This document shows, one piece after another, positions 27,146 through 35,543 of a stretch of 64,000 nt of DNA. Source of the DNA: Adhaeribacter aquaticus DSM 16391 (lineage in GTDB: Bacteria > Bacteroidota > Bacteroidia > Cytophagales > Hymenobacteraceae); the NCBI RefSeq assembly GCF_000473365.1, contig NZ_KI421517.1:4164196-4228195 (forward strand). The letters are read 5' to 3'. Position 1 is the first letter of the stretch. Each line of letters begins with the position of its first letter. The translations under genes and the position numbers were made by a program. The notes under the pieces are model-generated. The model was not told where the DNA came from. It was given only the letters and a program-made list of their open reading frames with translations, and made no database searches.

Positions 27146-28258
27146 ATGTCCTCAAAATTAAAATTTACTAATTCTAATAAATCAGAATTTTTTGCCACCG
27201 CCCGTTTAAGGGTTGAAAAACATTTCCAAGATAATAACATCCCCAAACATGCTAATAAAGCCATGTGGGGTAAAATAGCTTTTTACCTGACGGGTTTTAC
27301 CACTTTGTACCTCCTGGTCATGTCAAACCATTTTAGTTTAAGCACCATGTTTATCATGGCGTTGCTTATAGGGGTATTTAGCGCTTTTATTGGTTTTAAC
27401 GTCTGCCATGATGCCATACATGGATCCCTCTCACCAAATTCAAGGGTTAATAAAATATTTAGTTTTATTTTTAATTTAATTGGAGCTAGCCCTTATGTGT
27501 GGAACATATCGCATAATGTGGTGCACCATACCTATACAAATATTCCGGGACACGATGAAGACATAGAAGTGGCTCCGGGTTTAATCCGCCTTACAGAAGA
27601 TGAAAAAGTAAATAAATTACACCGGTTCCAGCACCTTTATGCTTTTGGTTTGTATAGTCTGGCTTCCCTTTCCTGGGTTTTAAGAAAAGATTTTGTGAAA
27701 TTTTTTCAGAAAAAAATTGGGCAGCACCCTACTCCCAAGCATCCTAAGCGGGAATATTTTAACTTATTTTTTTACAAAGCTATTTATTACTTTTTATTTA
27801 TTGCCTTGCCCCTCCTGGTGTTAGATATAACCTGGTGGCAATTTTTAATTGGCTTTATTGGCCTGCATTTAGCCGAAGGGTTAGTTATGGGATTAGTTTT
27901 CCAATTAGCTCACGTGGTAGAAGGCACCGACTTTCCTATGCCTAATACATCAGGTAACATGGAAGAAGCCTGGGCAGACCATCAAATGCGAACAACTGCG
28001 AACTTTGCTTCTGATAGCAAGATAGCCGGTTTTCTTTTAGGAGGCCTCAACCGCCAGATAGAACATCATCTTTTCCCCAAAGTTTGCCATATTCATTATC
28101 CGGCAATTTCTCATATTGTAAAACAAACGGCACAAGAATTTGATTTGCCTTACATTGAGAGCCCTACTTTTACTGCTGCTTTAAAATCGCATTACCGAAT
28201 GTTAAAAAAATTCGGTCAGGTAGCTTATAAGCAACAAAAATTACAGGTGGCCAATTAA
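27146..28258 (+). CDS. Membrane fatty acid desaturase (acyl-CoA/acyl-lipid type)
   Basis: Di-iron integral membrane desaturase of 370 aa that introduces a double bond into an acyl chain. The three histidine boxes are present: HDAIHG, HNVVHHT and NRQIEHHLFP; the Q-x-x-H-H form of the third box is typical of front-end (delta-6 type) desaturases. About four membrane helices surround the boxes (LTGFTTLYLLVMSN, MFIMALLIGVFSAFIGF, YYFLFIALPLLVLD, LIGFIGLHLAEGLVMGLVF). No cytochrome b5 domain is fused, so an external ferredoxin or similar donor is needed. Single gene; position specificity is not determinable here. Confidence 0.92.
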   Translation: MSSKLKFTNSNKSEFFATARLRVEKHFQDNNIPKHANKAMWGKIAFYLTGFTTLYLLVMSNHFSLSTMFIMALLIGVFSAFIGFNVCHDAIHGSLSPNSRVNKIFSFIFNLIGASPYVWNISHNVVHHTYTNIPGHDEDIEVAPGLIRLTEDEKVNKLHRFQHLYAFGLYSLASLSWVLRKDFVKFFQKKIGQHPTPKHPKREYFNLFFYKAIYYFLFIALPLLVLDITWWQFLIGFIGLHLAEGLVMGLVFQLAHVVEGTDFPMPNTSGNMEEAWADHQMRTTANFASDSKIAGFLLGGLNRQIEHHLFPKVCHIHYPAISHIVKQTAQEFDLPYIESPTFTAALKSHYRMLKKFGQVAYKQQKLQVAN

Positions 28259-28428
28259 ACTACTAACGCTCTCATTCGAGCGGCCCTTGAAAATCTTACT
28301 TCCTGAAAATAAAAGTTTTTTGCCGGTAGCTTCTTCCTATTTTTAAGCTATTCTGAATCTACTTTAAAATAAATCTAATAAACCTGTTTATTAATAAATA
28401 TAAAACGTACTATATAAAAACGCTAATT

Positions 28429-28569
28429 ATGGGCATATTAAATTTATTTTCTTTACTGATTTTAGCCGGGATGGCATTAAATCTTTTTTCCTTTAAAAAA
28501 GCGATTCATGCGTTGTTAACGCCTAAACCACTTTTTCAACTGGCACTAGTAAAAAATAATAATATTTAA
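28429..28569 (+). CDS. Candidate 46-aa hydrophobic small protein
   Basis: An ATG-started frame (MGILNLFSLLILAGMALNLF...) ending in TAA. It encodes one clear membrane segment (about 4-21) and a basic, amphipathic tail ending VKNNNI. The upstream region is A/T-rich with no Shine-Dalgarno sequence, as usual for this organism. The composition is plausible for a single-span membrane protein, but nothing else supports expression. Confidence 0.4.
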   Translation: MGILNLFSLLILAGMALNLFSFKKAIHALLTPKPLFQLALVKNNNI

Positions 28570-28731
28570 TTTTAGCGGAATTGGTTGTCCTGAAATGTTA
28601 GCAGTAATTCAGGCATAGCATTATTGCCACGGTGCCTGATAATCGATTCCCTTTTTTTAAATGACTGCCTAATATTATATACCTGGTGAGGAAAGCCTAC
28701 TTAAGCTTTCCTCAACCAATTTAGTTAAGTC

Positions 28732-28941
28732 ATGATTAATACATTTAAAATCGGAGACATGGTTACTACCAAAACCGGAACCCAAACAATGACAGTTGAT
28801 TTTTTAACCAAAAATGGTGAATACAACTGTAAATGGCACGAAGAAGGCGTATTAAGGGAAGGAGAATTTAAACCTGATGTGCTGGAGCTAAAAATAAATA
28901 AATACCGCAATAGCCAAGGAAAAGATTTTAATCAACATTAA
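28732..28941 (+). CDS. YodC/DUF2158-like protein, 69 aa
   Basis: Small protein resembling the YodC (DUF2158) family: FKIGDMVTTKTGTQTMTVDFL at the start (the family has V-x-L-K-S-G-x-x-M-T-V), a central YNCKWHEEG (family CxW), and a final strand EGEFKPDVLEL. This is a compact SH3-like barrel of unknown function. The gene is followed 10 bp later by the winged-helix-like gene, likely one transcript. Assigned by motif recall. Confidence 0.7.
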   Translation: MINTFKIGDMVTTKTGTQTMTVDFLTKNGEYNCKWHEEGVLREGEFKPDVLELKINKYRNSQGKDFNQH

Positions 28942-28951
28942 ACCATCTTAT

Positions 28952-29197
28952 ATGAATGTTTCTACCCTGGAGGATGTAAAAAAAGAAATTTTAGAATTTT
29001 GTAAGGAGCCTCAGAGCAAATCTGATATTTTAGGACATATACAAGTAGAAATCAACCAGAATAATTACCATAAATTTGTTGTTTCTTTATTAGATCAACG
29101 GTTTATTTCAAATGGTTTATTTCGCAGACGCAGCTCCATTAAACAACAATTTGTGATTACTCAAAAAGGTTTAAACTATTTAAAAGCCATCTCTTAA
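28952..29197 (+). CDS. Small winged-helix-like protein, 81 aa
   Basis: The pattern fits a winged helix-turn-helix: helix 1 TLEDVKKEILEFCKEP, helix 2 KSDILGHIQV, recognition-helix-like NNYHKFVVSLLDQRFI, then a basic wing (LFRRRSSIKQQFVITQKGLNYLKAIS). The wing carries three Arg in a row. No partner domain is present. It lies 10 bp after the YodC-like gene. A DNA-binding regulator is plausible but inferred from pattern only. Confidence 0.65.
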   Translation: MNVSTLEDVKKEILEFCKEPQSKSDILGHIQVEINQNNYHKFVVSLLDQRFISNGLFRRRSSIKQQFVITQKGLNYLKAIS

Positions 29198-29309
29198 AGT
29201 TTCAATTAAATAAAACTTAAGAAGTAGTAAAAGCAAAATTTTAAATAATCTTTATAGACTTCTAAACCAGTAAATGGTGCAGGCACCCAAAGATGCCTGC
29301 AGTTATTCC

Positions 29310-30257
29310 TTAAGGTATAATAATAATTTTACCGGTAGTATGGTGGGTCTCTATTTGTGCCAAAGCTTGGGCCGCGTTGTCCAAACTAAATTGATGGCCT
29401 ATTGGAACCTGTAATTTACCTGAATCCGCTAACTGGGCTAATTCTTCTAATTGCCTGGAATTAGGCTCCACATAAACATACTTAAAGTTGATACCGGGAT
29501 CCAAATCGTTTCCTTGATTAAGGATAGATACCAACGTACCTTCCGGTTTTAAAGCGGTTAGACTTTTAGTTAAACTTTCGCCGCTGGCACAATCAAAAAT
29601 TAGATCCACGCCATCTGGTAAATTTTTTTTAGTTTCATCACCAATAGCCTCTTTGTAATCAATGGTGTAATCGGCGCCCAAATCTTTCATAAAAGCATGG
29701 TTTTTCTGACTAGCTACCCCAATTACCACCGCCCCTTTATTTTTAGCTAATTGTATTCCTAAGCTACCCACACCGCCCGAGGCACCTATAATTAAAACTA
29801 ATTGACCGGCTAGTAGATTACCGGCATCAAATAAGGATTGGAAAGCCGTTAACCCAACCTAAGGAATTCCAGCAGCTTTCTCAAATGATTAAGTTTTAGG
29901 TTTGGCTGCAATATAACTTTCAGGAATTACAATGTATTCAGCAAAGGTACCGTGTTGTACTGTTGGTCTTCTGGCATACGCATATACTTCCTCGCCCATG
30001 TTAAACCGCCGGGCGCTATAGCTTCTTTCTTCTATTACGCCGGCCACATCCCAACCTGGTATAGCCGGGAAATGTACTGGTATAAAGGAGCTTAAATAAC
30101 CCTCCCGAACAGCTGCATCCACCGGATTAACGGCAGCAGCTTTGATTTTAATAAGAACTTCACCTTCTTTTAATTCTGGTATAGCAAGCTCTCCTACTTT
30201 TATTTTTTCATTACTGCCAAATTCTTTGTAATAGGCTGCTCTCATTTTCCTTTCCAT
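29310..30257 (-). pseudogene. Zinc-independent NADP quinone oxidoreductase (MDR family), two nonsense mutations
   Basis: The whole 316-codon frame is readable on the minus strand as a medium-chain dehydrogenase/quinone oxidoreductase: N-terminal GroES-like part (MRAAYYKEFGSNEKIKV, GWDVAGVIE), Rossmann motif GASGGVGSLG and C-terminal GKIIII. Two in-frame stops interrupt it: TAA at 29891-29889 after KPKT, and TAG at 29861-29859 after AAGIP. In relatives both places usually carry Leu (KPKTLSFE..., IPLVGLTAFQ), so each stop is one T-to-A change from TTA or TTG. There is no frameshift. Unless this is sequence error, the enzyme is inactive. Confidence 0.88.
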
Positions 30258-30491
30258 ACCTTTCCTTTACTAAGAGTTTCTAAATACAATTCCCTCTTTA
30301 CTCCTATCGGAACAGGTTTGTTTAGTTACATAGAAAAACCTGAGGCATGGAAGATTTTAAATAAAAAGATTTTGATCAGATCCTATTTTAAAAGAATGGT
30401 ACTCAGAACTTGTAGTCTCCTTACAGTAGTTTAATAACAGAATCTTAACCTCCATAAATATTTAATTGTAGCAGGCAGCCTAAACTTCCTT

Positions 30492-30499
30492 TATCTTTG
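30492..30499 (+). promoter_or_regulatory. -7 box for the MFS transporter gene
   Basis: TATCTTTG exactly matches TAnnTTTG, 24 bp before the ATG at 30524. A TTG at 30466-30468 is a possible -33 element with a rather long 23-nt gap. Confidence 0.5.
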
Positions 30500-30523
30500 C
30501 ATCCTTTTCAATTTTAGCTCATC

Positions 30524-31759
30524 ATGACCAGGAAAAAATATATTTCCCTTATTTTAATATTAGGTACGCTTACTGCTTTAGGTCCTTTTTCCATTGATAT
30601 GTATTTACCGGGGTTTCCGGCCATTGCCAAAGACTTAAAAACTACCACCGCTGATGTATCACTGTCCTTATCAAGTTTCTTCGTAGGTATTTCGGCCGGG
30701 CAGTTGCTATACGGGCCACTACTGGACCGTTTTGGCCGGAAACAACCCTTGTACATAGGGTTGTTTATATATTTAATTTCTTCTTTGGCCTGTGCTTTTA
30801 CCAATACCATAGAAATGTTAATAGTATGGCGGTTTGTTCAGGCTATAGGTAGTTGTGCGGCGGCTGTAGCCTCGGTAGCTATGGTGCGGGATTTATTTCC
30901 TATTGAAGACAATGCCAAAGTATTTTCTTTATTAATGCTGGTAGTAGGCGTATCGCCTATGGTGGCGCCAACCGTAGGAGGTTATGTAACAGCCGGATTT
31001 GGTTGGGAGTGGGTATTCGTTATTCTGGCTATTATGAGCCTTTTAATTATTATTTCAGTTTTTCTGGGTTTACCCGAAAGCAGCCAGCCCGACCCCACTT
31101 ATTCTTTAAAACCTAAACCCATACTTACTAATTTTCTGGCAGTTATTAAAGAACCTCAATTTTCGACTTTTGCAATTTCCGGAGCAGTTTCGTTTGCAGG
31201 CTTACTTGCGTATGTAGCTGGTTCTCCAATGGTTTTTATGGAAATATACAAGGTAACCGAGAAACAATACGGCTGGATTTTTGCCTTTCTTTCTATTGGG
31301 TTAATTGGCGCCAGCCAGGTGAATAGCTTTTTGGTGCGTAAATACAGGAGCACGCAAATTATAATAGTTGCCCTTACCTGCCAAAGTTTTGTAGGGATGC
31401 TTTTAGTAGTGGGCACTGTTAACGGATGGCTGGGTTTACCAGAATCTATTGCTTTATTATTTGCCTTTTTATGCTGCCTTGGATTTACGTTTCCTAATGC
31501 CTCGGCTTTGTCTATGGCACCTTTTTCTAAAAATGCGGGTAGTGCTTCAGCTTTAATGGGTGCTTTGCAAATGGGAGTTGGCGCCTTAATAACTGTAGTA
31601 TTAAGTTTAATAAACAACCACTCAGCTACTCCCATGACAGCGGTAATGGCGGGCTCTGCCCTGCTGGCTTTAATTATCCTGGCCTTTGGCCTGAGGGTTA
31701 TTCAAAACAGACAAGGTTTGCTGCAAACGGAAGAAAGTACAGCCCCCCTGATTCATTAA
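30524..31759 (+). CDS. Bcr/CflA family multidrug efflux MFS transporter
   Basis: Twelve-helix major facilitator of 411 aa, DHA1 group, exporting drugs by proton antiport. Bcr/CflA signatures are IDMYLPGFPAIAKDL in TM1, GQLLYGPLLDRFGRKQPLYIGL (motif A), AIGSCAAAVASVAMVRDLF, and SPMVAPTVGGY (motif C-like). The Asp and Arg of motif A and the TM1 Asp are intact. Single gene, divergent from the decayed oxidoreductase, with its own -7 box and a strong terminator. The true substrate (bicyclomycin, sulfonamide or other) is not predictable. Confidence 0.93.
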   Translation: MTRKKYISLILILGTLTALGPFSIDMYLPGFPAIAKDLKTTTADVSLSLSSFFVGISAGQLLYGPLLDRFGRKQPLYIGLFIYLISSLACAFTNTIEMLIVWRFVQAIGSCAAAVASVAMVRDLFPIEDNAKVFSLLMLVVGVSPMVAPTVGGYVTAGFGWEWVFVILAIMSLLIIISVFLGLPESSQPDPTYSLKPKPILTNFLAVIKEPQFSTFAISGAVSFAGLLAYVAGSPMVFMEIYKVTEKQYGWIFAFLSIGLIGASQVNSFLVRKYRSTQIIIVALTCQSFVGMLLVVGTVNGWLGLPESIALLFAFLCCLGFTFPNASALSMAPFSKNAGSASALMGALQMGVGALITVVLSLINNHSATPMTAVMAGSALLALIILAFGLRVIQNRQGLLQTEESTAPLIH

Positions 31760-31761
31760 TT

Positions 31762-31808
31762 AAGTAGGGGTGGGTAAACGTATAGGTTTACCCACCCCTA
31801 CTTTTTTT
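31762..31808. terminator. Bidirectional intrinsic terminator
   Basis: An 18-bp perfect stem (31762-31779 with 31786-31803, core GTAGGGGTGGGTAAAC) with a 6-nt loop and seven T on the plus strand. It starts 3 bp past the MFS stop and its T-run touches the stop codon of the convergent permease gene, so it serves both. Confidence 0.9.
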
Positions 31809-32802
31809 AACGGGCGGCAATAATTATTCCCAGCCCGATCATGTAACAGAATAACATGCCATATAAAATAAGGGAGGTACCCTTAGGTGCGTTTCTAAAC
31901 TCTTTCCAGATAAAGATCCCCCACAAGGCCGCCACAACTGTAGCCCCTTGTCCCAAACCATAGGAAATAGCTGGTCCGGCTTTATCCGAAGCCAGTATAC
32001 TGCAAGCCATTCCCATACACCAGATGGCCCCGCCCAGAATACCCGTAAGATGACTTTTAGAAGAGCCCTTAAAATATTGCCTATAATTTACCGGATCTCC
32101 TACAAAAGGGCGCTTCATTAGCAGGGTATTAAAAAGAAAATTGCTTAATAATATGCCAGCAGAAAAGAAAACTACGGCTGTATACGGGCTTAATTTACCG
32201 GGCTCAGGATTCTCGAAATTAGGAAACATAGAGTCGGCTACAAATTTATAAAAGAACCCCATCATAACGCCGGCTATAATAGACAAAGCTAATCCTTTAG
32301 AAGATACACCCTGACTATGGCTGGCCGTACGGCGATAGGCAAATGCATTTAATAATATGGCGGCTATAACTAACGTTACCCCTAAAAGTAATAAGGTAAA
32401 ATTTCCTACGGGGTTGGCAAAATAATTAACCGCGACTCCCCAAACCAGTGCAATACCAATTCCTACGGGAAAAGCTACTGCCATACCTGCAATAGCGATA
32501 GCTGCTCCTAAAAGGATATTAGCGGCATTAAAAATAATTCCGCCCAAAACAGCCGATTTAATATAATAAGAATCAGCCTGGGCTATATCTGCTAAGAAAT
32601 TTCTGCCTCCTTCGCCGGTGCTACCCAAGGTAAAAGCAAATACCAAAGACATAATTAAAATGCCAATTACATAATCCCAATAAAACAATTCGAATCGCCA
32701 GTTGCCCGAGGCCAGCTTTTGGGTGTTGGCCCAGGAACCCCAGCAAAACATGGTAACTATACAAAAAATAACTGCGGTGGAATAACTTTCAATAATAAAC
32801 AT
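31807..32802 (-). CDS. GRP-family sugar permease (probable ribose uptake)
   Basis: Integral membrane protein of 331 aa with about ten helices, related to the glucose/ribose porter (RbsU/GlcU) group of the DMT superfamily. Visible segments are FCWGSWANTQKLASGNWRFELFYWDY at the N-terminus, two pore-like repeats rich in small residues, and GLGQGATVVAALWGIFIWKEF near the C-terminus. It starts 69 bp after the ribokinase stop and is likely co-transcribed, which supports ribose as substrate. That is inference from context. Confidence 0.85.
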   Translation of the reverse strand: MFIIESYSTAVIFCIVTMFCWGSWANTQKLASGNWRFELFYWDYVIGILIMSLVFAFTLGSTGEGGRNFLADIAQADSYYIKSAVLGGIIFNAANILLGAAIAIAGMAVAFPVGIGIALVWGVAVNYFANPVGNFTLLLLGVTLVIAAILLNAFAYRRTASHSQGVSSKGLALSIIAGVMMGFFYKFVADSMFPNFENPEPGKLSPYTAVVFFSAGILLSNFLFNTLLMKRPFVGDPVNYRQYFKGSSKSHLTGILGGAIWCMGMACSILASDKAGPAISYGLGQGATVVAALWGIFIWKEFRNAPKGTSLILYGMLFCYMIGLGIIIAAR

Positions 32803-32871
32803 ACAGGTGTAATTGGGTTTAGTGGTGGATTAGAAATATGCTTTAGAATAAGAAAAAGAAGGGCTTAACTT

Positions 32872-33783
32872 TTAAATGGAGGTCGAAATCTCCTTCCGGT
32901 AAGGCGCAGAAGCTTGGGCGCCCAACCGGGTTACTGAAATAGCAGCCGCTTTACTTGCAAATAAAGCGGCCTCCTCTAAACTTGCCCCTTCCGATAAAGC
33001 TACCGCTATTGCGCCATTAAATACATCGCCGGCAGCAGTCGTATCTACTGGTACTACTTGCTTAGCGGGTATTAATTTACTGTACCCATTAGTGGCCACC
33101 AAAGCTCCTTCACTTCCTAAGGTAATAATTACATTCTGGACGCCTTTACCTATAAGTACCTCAGCAGCTTTTTGAGCAGATGGTAAATTGGTGATACTGA
33201 TTCCCGTTATGGTTTCGGTTTCTGTTCTGTTTGGTGTCAGTAGGTATAAGTCCTGTAATAAGCTATCTGGTAATACAGTTGCCGGAGCCGGATTAATTAT
33301 AACCTTCTTTCCCTTTTTGTTTGCTAGTTCAGTTGTCCCAATTACAGTGGGCATTGGAATTTCTAACTGGAGCAACACAAAAGAACAGGCATCTAATTCG
33401 GCTTCGGCATTTTGGACGTCTCTTAAGGTTAAAGCCCCATTGGCGCCGGAGGCTACTACAATGGTGTTCTCGCCTTTTTTATCTACTGTAATCAAGGCTA
33501 CCCCGGAAGCAAAATTGTGATCCTGCAAAACAAACCGGCTATCAATGCCTTCTTGCCGGAAATGCTGTTGCGCCTGCTGGCCAAAAATATCCTGGCCTAC
33601 TTTAGTAATAAAGGTAACCTGCCCACCTAAACGGGCTGCTGCTACCGCCTGGTTGGCCCCTTTCCCACCGGGTGTCATTAAAAATTCTCCACCCAATAGT
33701 GTTTCACCTGGTAAAGGAAAATGATCAGCTTTTATAACCATGTCTGTATTGGAGCTACCAATAACTACTATTTTAGATTCCAT
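32872..33783 (-). CDS. rbsK: Ribokinase
   Basis: Phosphorylates D-ribose to ribose 5-phosphate. PfkB-family protein of 303 aa with both signatures: TPGGKGANQAVAAARLGG near the N-terminus and DTTAAGDVFNGAIAVAL, which carries the catalytic Asp in the A-A-G-D motif. The N-terminal GSSNTDMV is typical of RbsK. First gene of a two-gene operon with the sugar permease. No rbsD or LacI-type regulator is adjacent. Confidence 0.93.
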   Translation of the reverse strand: MESKIVVIGSSNTDMVIKADHFPLPGETLLGGEFLMTPGGKGANQAVAAARLGGQVTFITKVGQDIFGQQAQQHFRQEGIDSRFVLQDHNFASGVALITVDKKGENTIVVASGANGALTLRDVQNAEAELDACSFVLLQLEIPMPTVIGTTELANKKGKKVIINPAPATVLPDSLLQDLYLLTPNRTETETITGISITNLPSAQKAAEVLIGKGVQNVIITLGSEGALVATNGYSKLIPAKQVVPVDTTAAGDVFNGAIAVALSEGASLEEAALFASKAAAISVTRLGAQASAPYRKEISTSI

Positions 33784-34152
33784 AGATTAGATTAAAAAGA
33801 ATAGAAGAAGATTTAGGATAAGTTGGCTTACTATCAGTTATAAAGCTTTTTTTATTTTATTCCTCAAAAAATACAGAACCTCCTCGTGCGGCCGAAAAAG
33901 AAGGAAATATTCATGAGCTAAAGTACAGTATGAGTTACATTATTATTCCTTTTAAAATAACATTTATCTCTTTATCTGCCAATTATTTTTTTAACATTAA
34001 CCTAGCATTTGGAAAACAATGGTCTTATAAACCCATTTGCCAAAGATGTGTAATGACAAAATTCCTATTTGTCTGGAATTGCTTTAGGTTTTTATAATAA
34101 TAATTATTTCTGTGTAATCAACTAAGTAAATTATAAGAAATCAGCTATAAAT
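33784..34152. other. Spacer upstream of rbsK
   Basis: A 369-bp AT-rich spacer up to the leuA terminator. It should carry the rbsK promoter; no clear TAnnTTTG on the minus strand was found. No gene or structured RNA is supported. Confidence 0.3.
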
Positions 34153-34187
34153 AAAAAGAGCCTCAGATAATATCTGAGGCTCTTTTT
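34147..34187 (-). terminator. Intrinsic terminator of leuA
   Basis: A 17-bp perfect inverted repeat (34153-34169 with 34171-34187, core GAGCCTCAGATA) with a T-rich tail on the minus strand, 25 bp past the leuA stop codon. Confidence 0.88.
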
Positions 34188-34211
34188 AAAGATTTATGAG
34201 AAGCTTAATTG

Positions 34212-35378
34212 TTAGACATTCACAAGAATTTTGTGTTTTTCAACTAGCTCGTGCAGATCATCATCTTTTACCACTTTGCGGGCATCTGCCATTACCAGGA
34301 ACGAATCATAAGCTTTATTTAAATTATCTTTATCCAGTTTGTATCCCAGTTTTTGCATCCGGAAAGCCAAAGCAGCCCGACCGGACCGAGCCGTTAGCAC
34401 AATAGAAGAATCATCTACGCCTACTTCTTTCGGATCAATGATTTCGTAGGTTTCCCTGAATTTAATGATACCGTCCTGGTGAATGCCACTTGAATGAGCA
34501 AAAGCATTAGCGCCTACAATTGCTTTATTAGGCTGAACGGTCATGTGCATCATCTCCGCTACCATTTGGGAGGTTTGAGTTAATAACCGGGTATTAATAT
34601 TGGTATCCAGGTTCAGGTACGGATGCTGGCGCATAATCATTACTACTTCTTCCAGGGCAGTATTACCAGCTCGTTCCCCAATACCGTTAATAGTACATTC
34701 TATTTGCCGGGCCCCATTTCGTACTCCGGCAATAGAATTGGCCGTAGCCAAACCTAAATCATTATGGCAGTGAGTAGAAAGCGTTACATTCTCTATGCCC
34801 CGAACATGATCCACTAAATATTTTATTTTAGCCCCGTATTCATCAGGCAAACAGTAGCCGGTGGTATCGGGAATGTTTAAAACAGTTGCCCCAGCTTTTA
34901 CCGCAGCTTCGCAGACTCGCGCCAAAAAAGCATTATCTGTACGGCCGGCATCTTCGGCGTAAAATTCCACATCTTCTACAAAGCTTTTTGCTAAAGAAAC
35001 TGCTGCTACGGCCCGTTCAATTATTTTTTCTGGAGTAGAGTTTAATTTATATTTTATGTGCAGCTCAGAAGTACCTATACCGGTATGAATTCTTGGCTTT
35101 CTGGCCAATCTTAGCGCATCTGCCGCTACATGTATATCTTTTTCTACGGCACGAGTTAAGCCGCAAACTGTAGCATCCTTTACTAACGCCGAAATACTTT
35201 TAACTGCTTCAAAATCACCGGGACTGGAAATAGGAAAACCTGCTTCTATAACATCTACCCCTAATAGCTCCAATTGCTCAGCAATAACAAGTTTTTCCTG
35301 AACGTTAAGCTGGCAGCCTGGCACCTGTTCGCCATCGCGAAGAGTAGTGTCAAAAATTTGTATTTTCTCAGTCTTCAT
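34212..35378 (-). CDS. leuA: 2-isopropylmalate synthase, short form
   Basis: Condenses acetyl-CoA with 2-oxoisovalerate, the first committed step of Leu synthesis. The HMGL-like barrel has [12 protein letters not shown] (metal Asp and catalytic Arg), the metal-binding [14 protein letters not shown], and [16 protein letters not shown]. At 388 aa it covers the catalytic barrel and linker subdomain but lacks the C-terminal Leu-binding regulatory domain found in forms of over 500 aa. It stands alone, away from leuBCD. A homocitrate or citramalate synthase cannot be ruled out fully, though the sequence looks like LeuA. Confidence 0.87.
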   Translation of the reverse strand: MKTEKIQIFDTTLRDGEQVPGCQLNVQEKLVIAEQLELLGVDVIEAGFPISSPGDFEAVKSISALVKDATVCGLTRAVEKDIHVAADALRLARKPRIHTGIGTSELHIKYKLNSTPEKIIERAVAAVSLAKSFVEDVEFYAEDAGRTDNAFLARVCEAAVKAGATVLNIPDTTGYCLPDEYGAKIKYLVDHVRGIENVTLSTHCHNDLGLATANSIAGVRNGARQIECTINGIGERAGNTALEEVVMIMRQHPYLNLDTNINTRLLTQTSQMVAEMMHMTVQPNKAIVGANAFAHSSGIHQDGIIKFRETYEIIDPKEVGVDDSSIVLTARSGRAALAFRMQKLGYKLDKDNLNKAYDSFLVMADARKVVKDDDLHELVEKHKILVNV

Positions 35379-35543
35379 AGTTTATTTGATTATTGAGTTA
35401 AAAATTTTCTTTTTAATCAGGGTCAAATATGTATGTAATACAATGGCCAAAAAAATCAATTTTACAAAAGCCACCTATTTCTAACGCACATTTATTAATA
35501 ATAAAATATTAATAATCAGCATTTTGGATAGCAAAACTATACA

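Noticed and set aside
29772..29888. Two separate oxidoreductase genes instead of one pseudogene
   Set aside because: The intervening sequence is in the same frame and encodes the conserved linker; the second half has no proper start and begins inside the Rossmann motif.
31156..31635. 159-aa minus-strand frame inside the MFS transporter
   Set aside because: Mirror of a codon-biased membrane protein gene, with no family features.
35379..35543. Leu attenuator upstream of leuA
   Set aside because: No ORF with a run of Leu codons and no terminator hairpin in the leader region.
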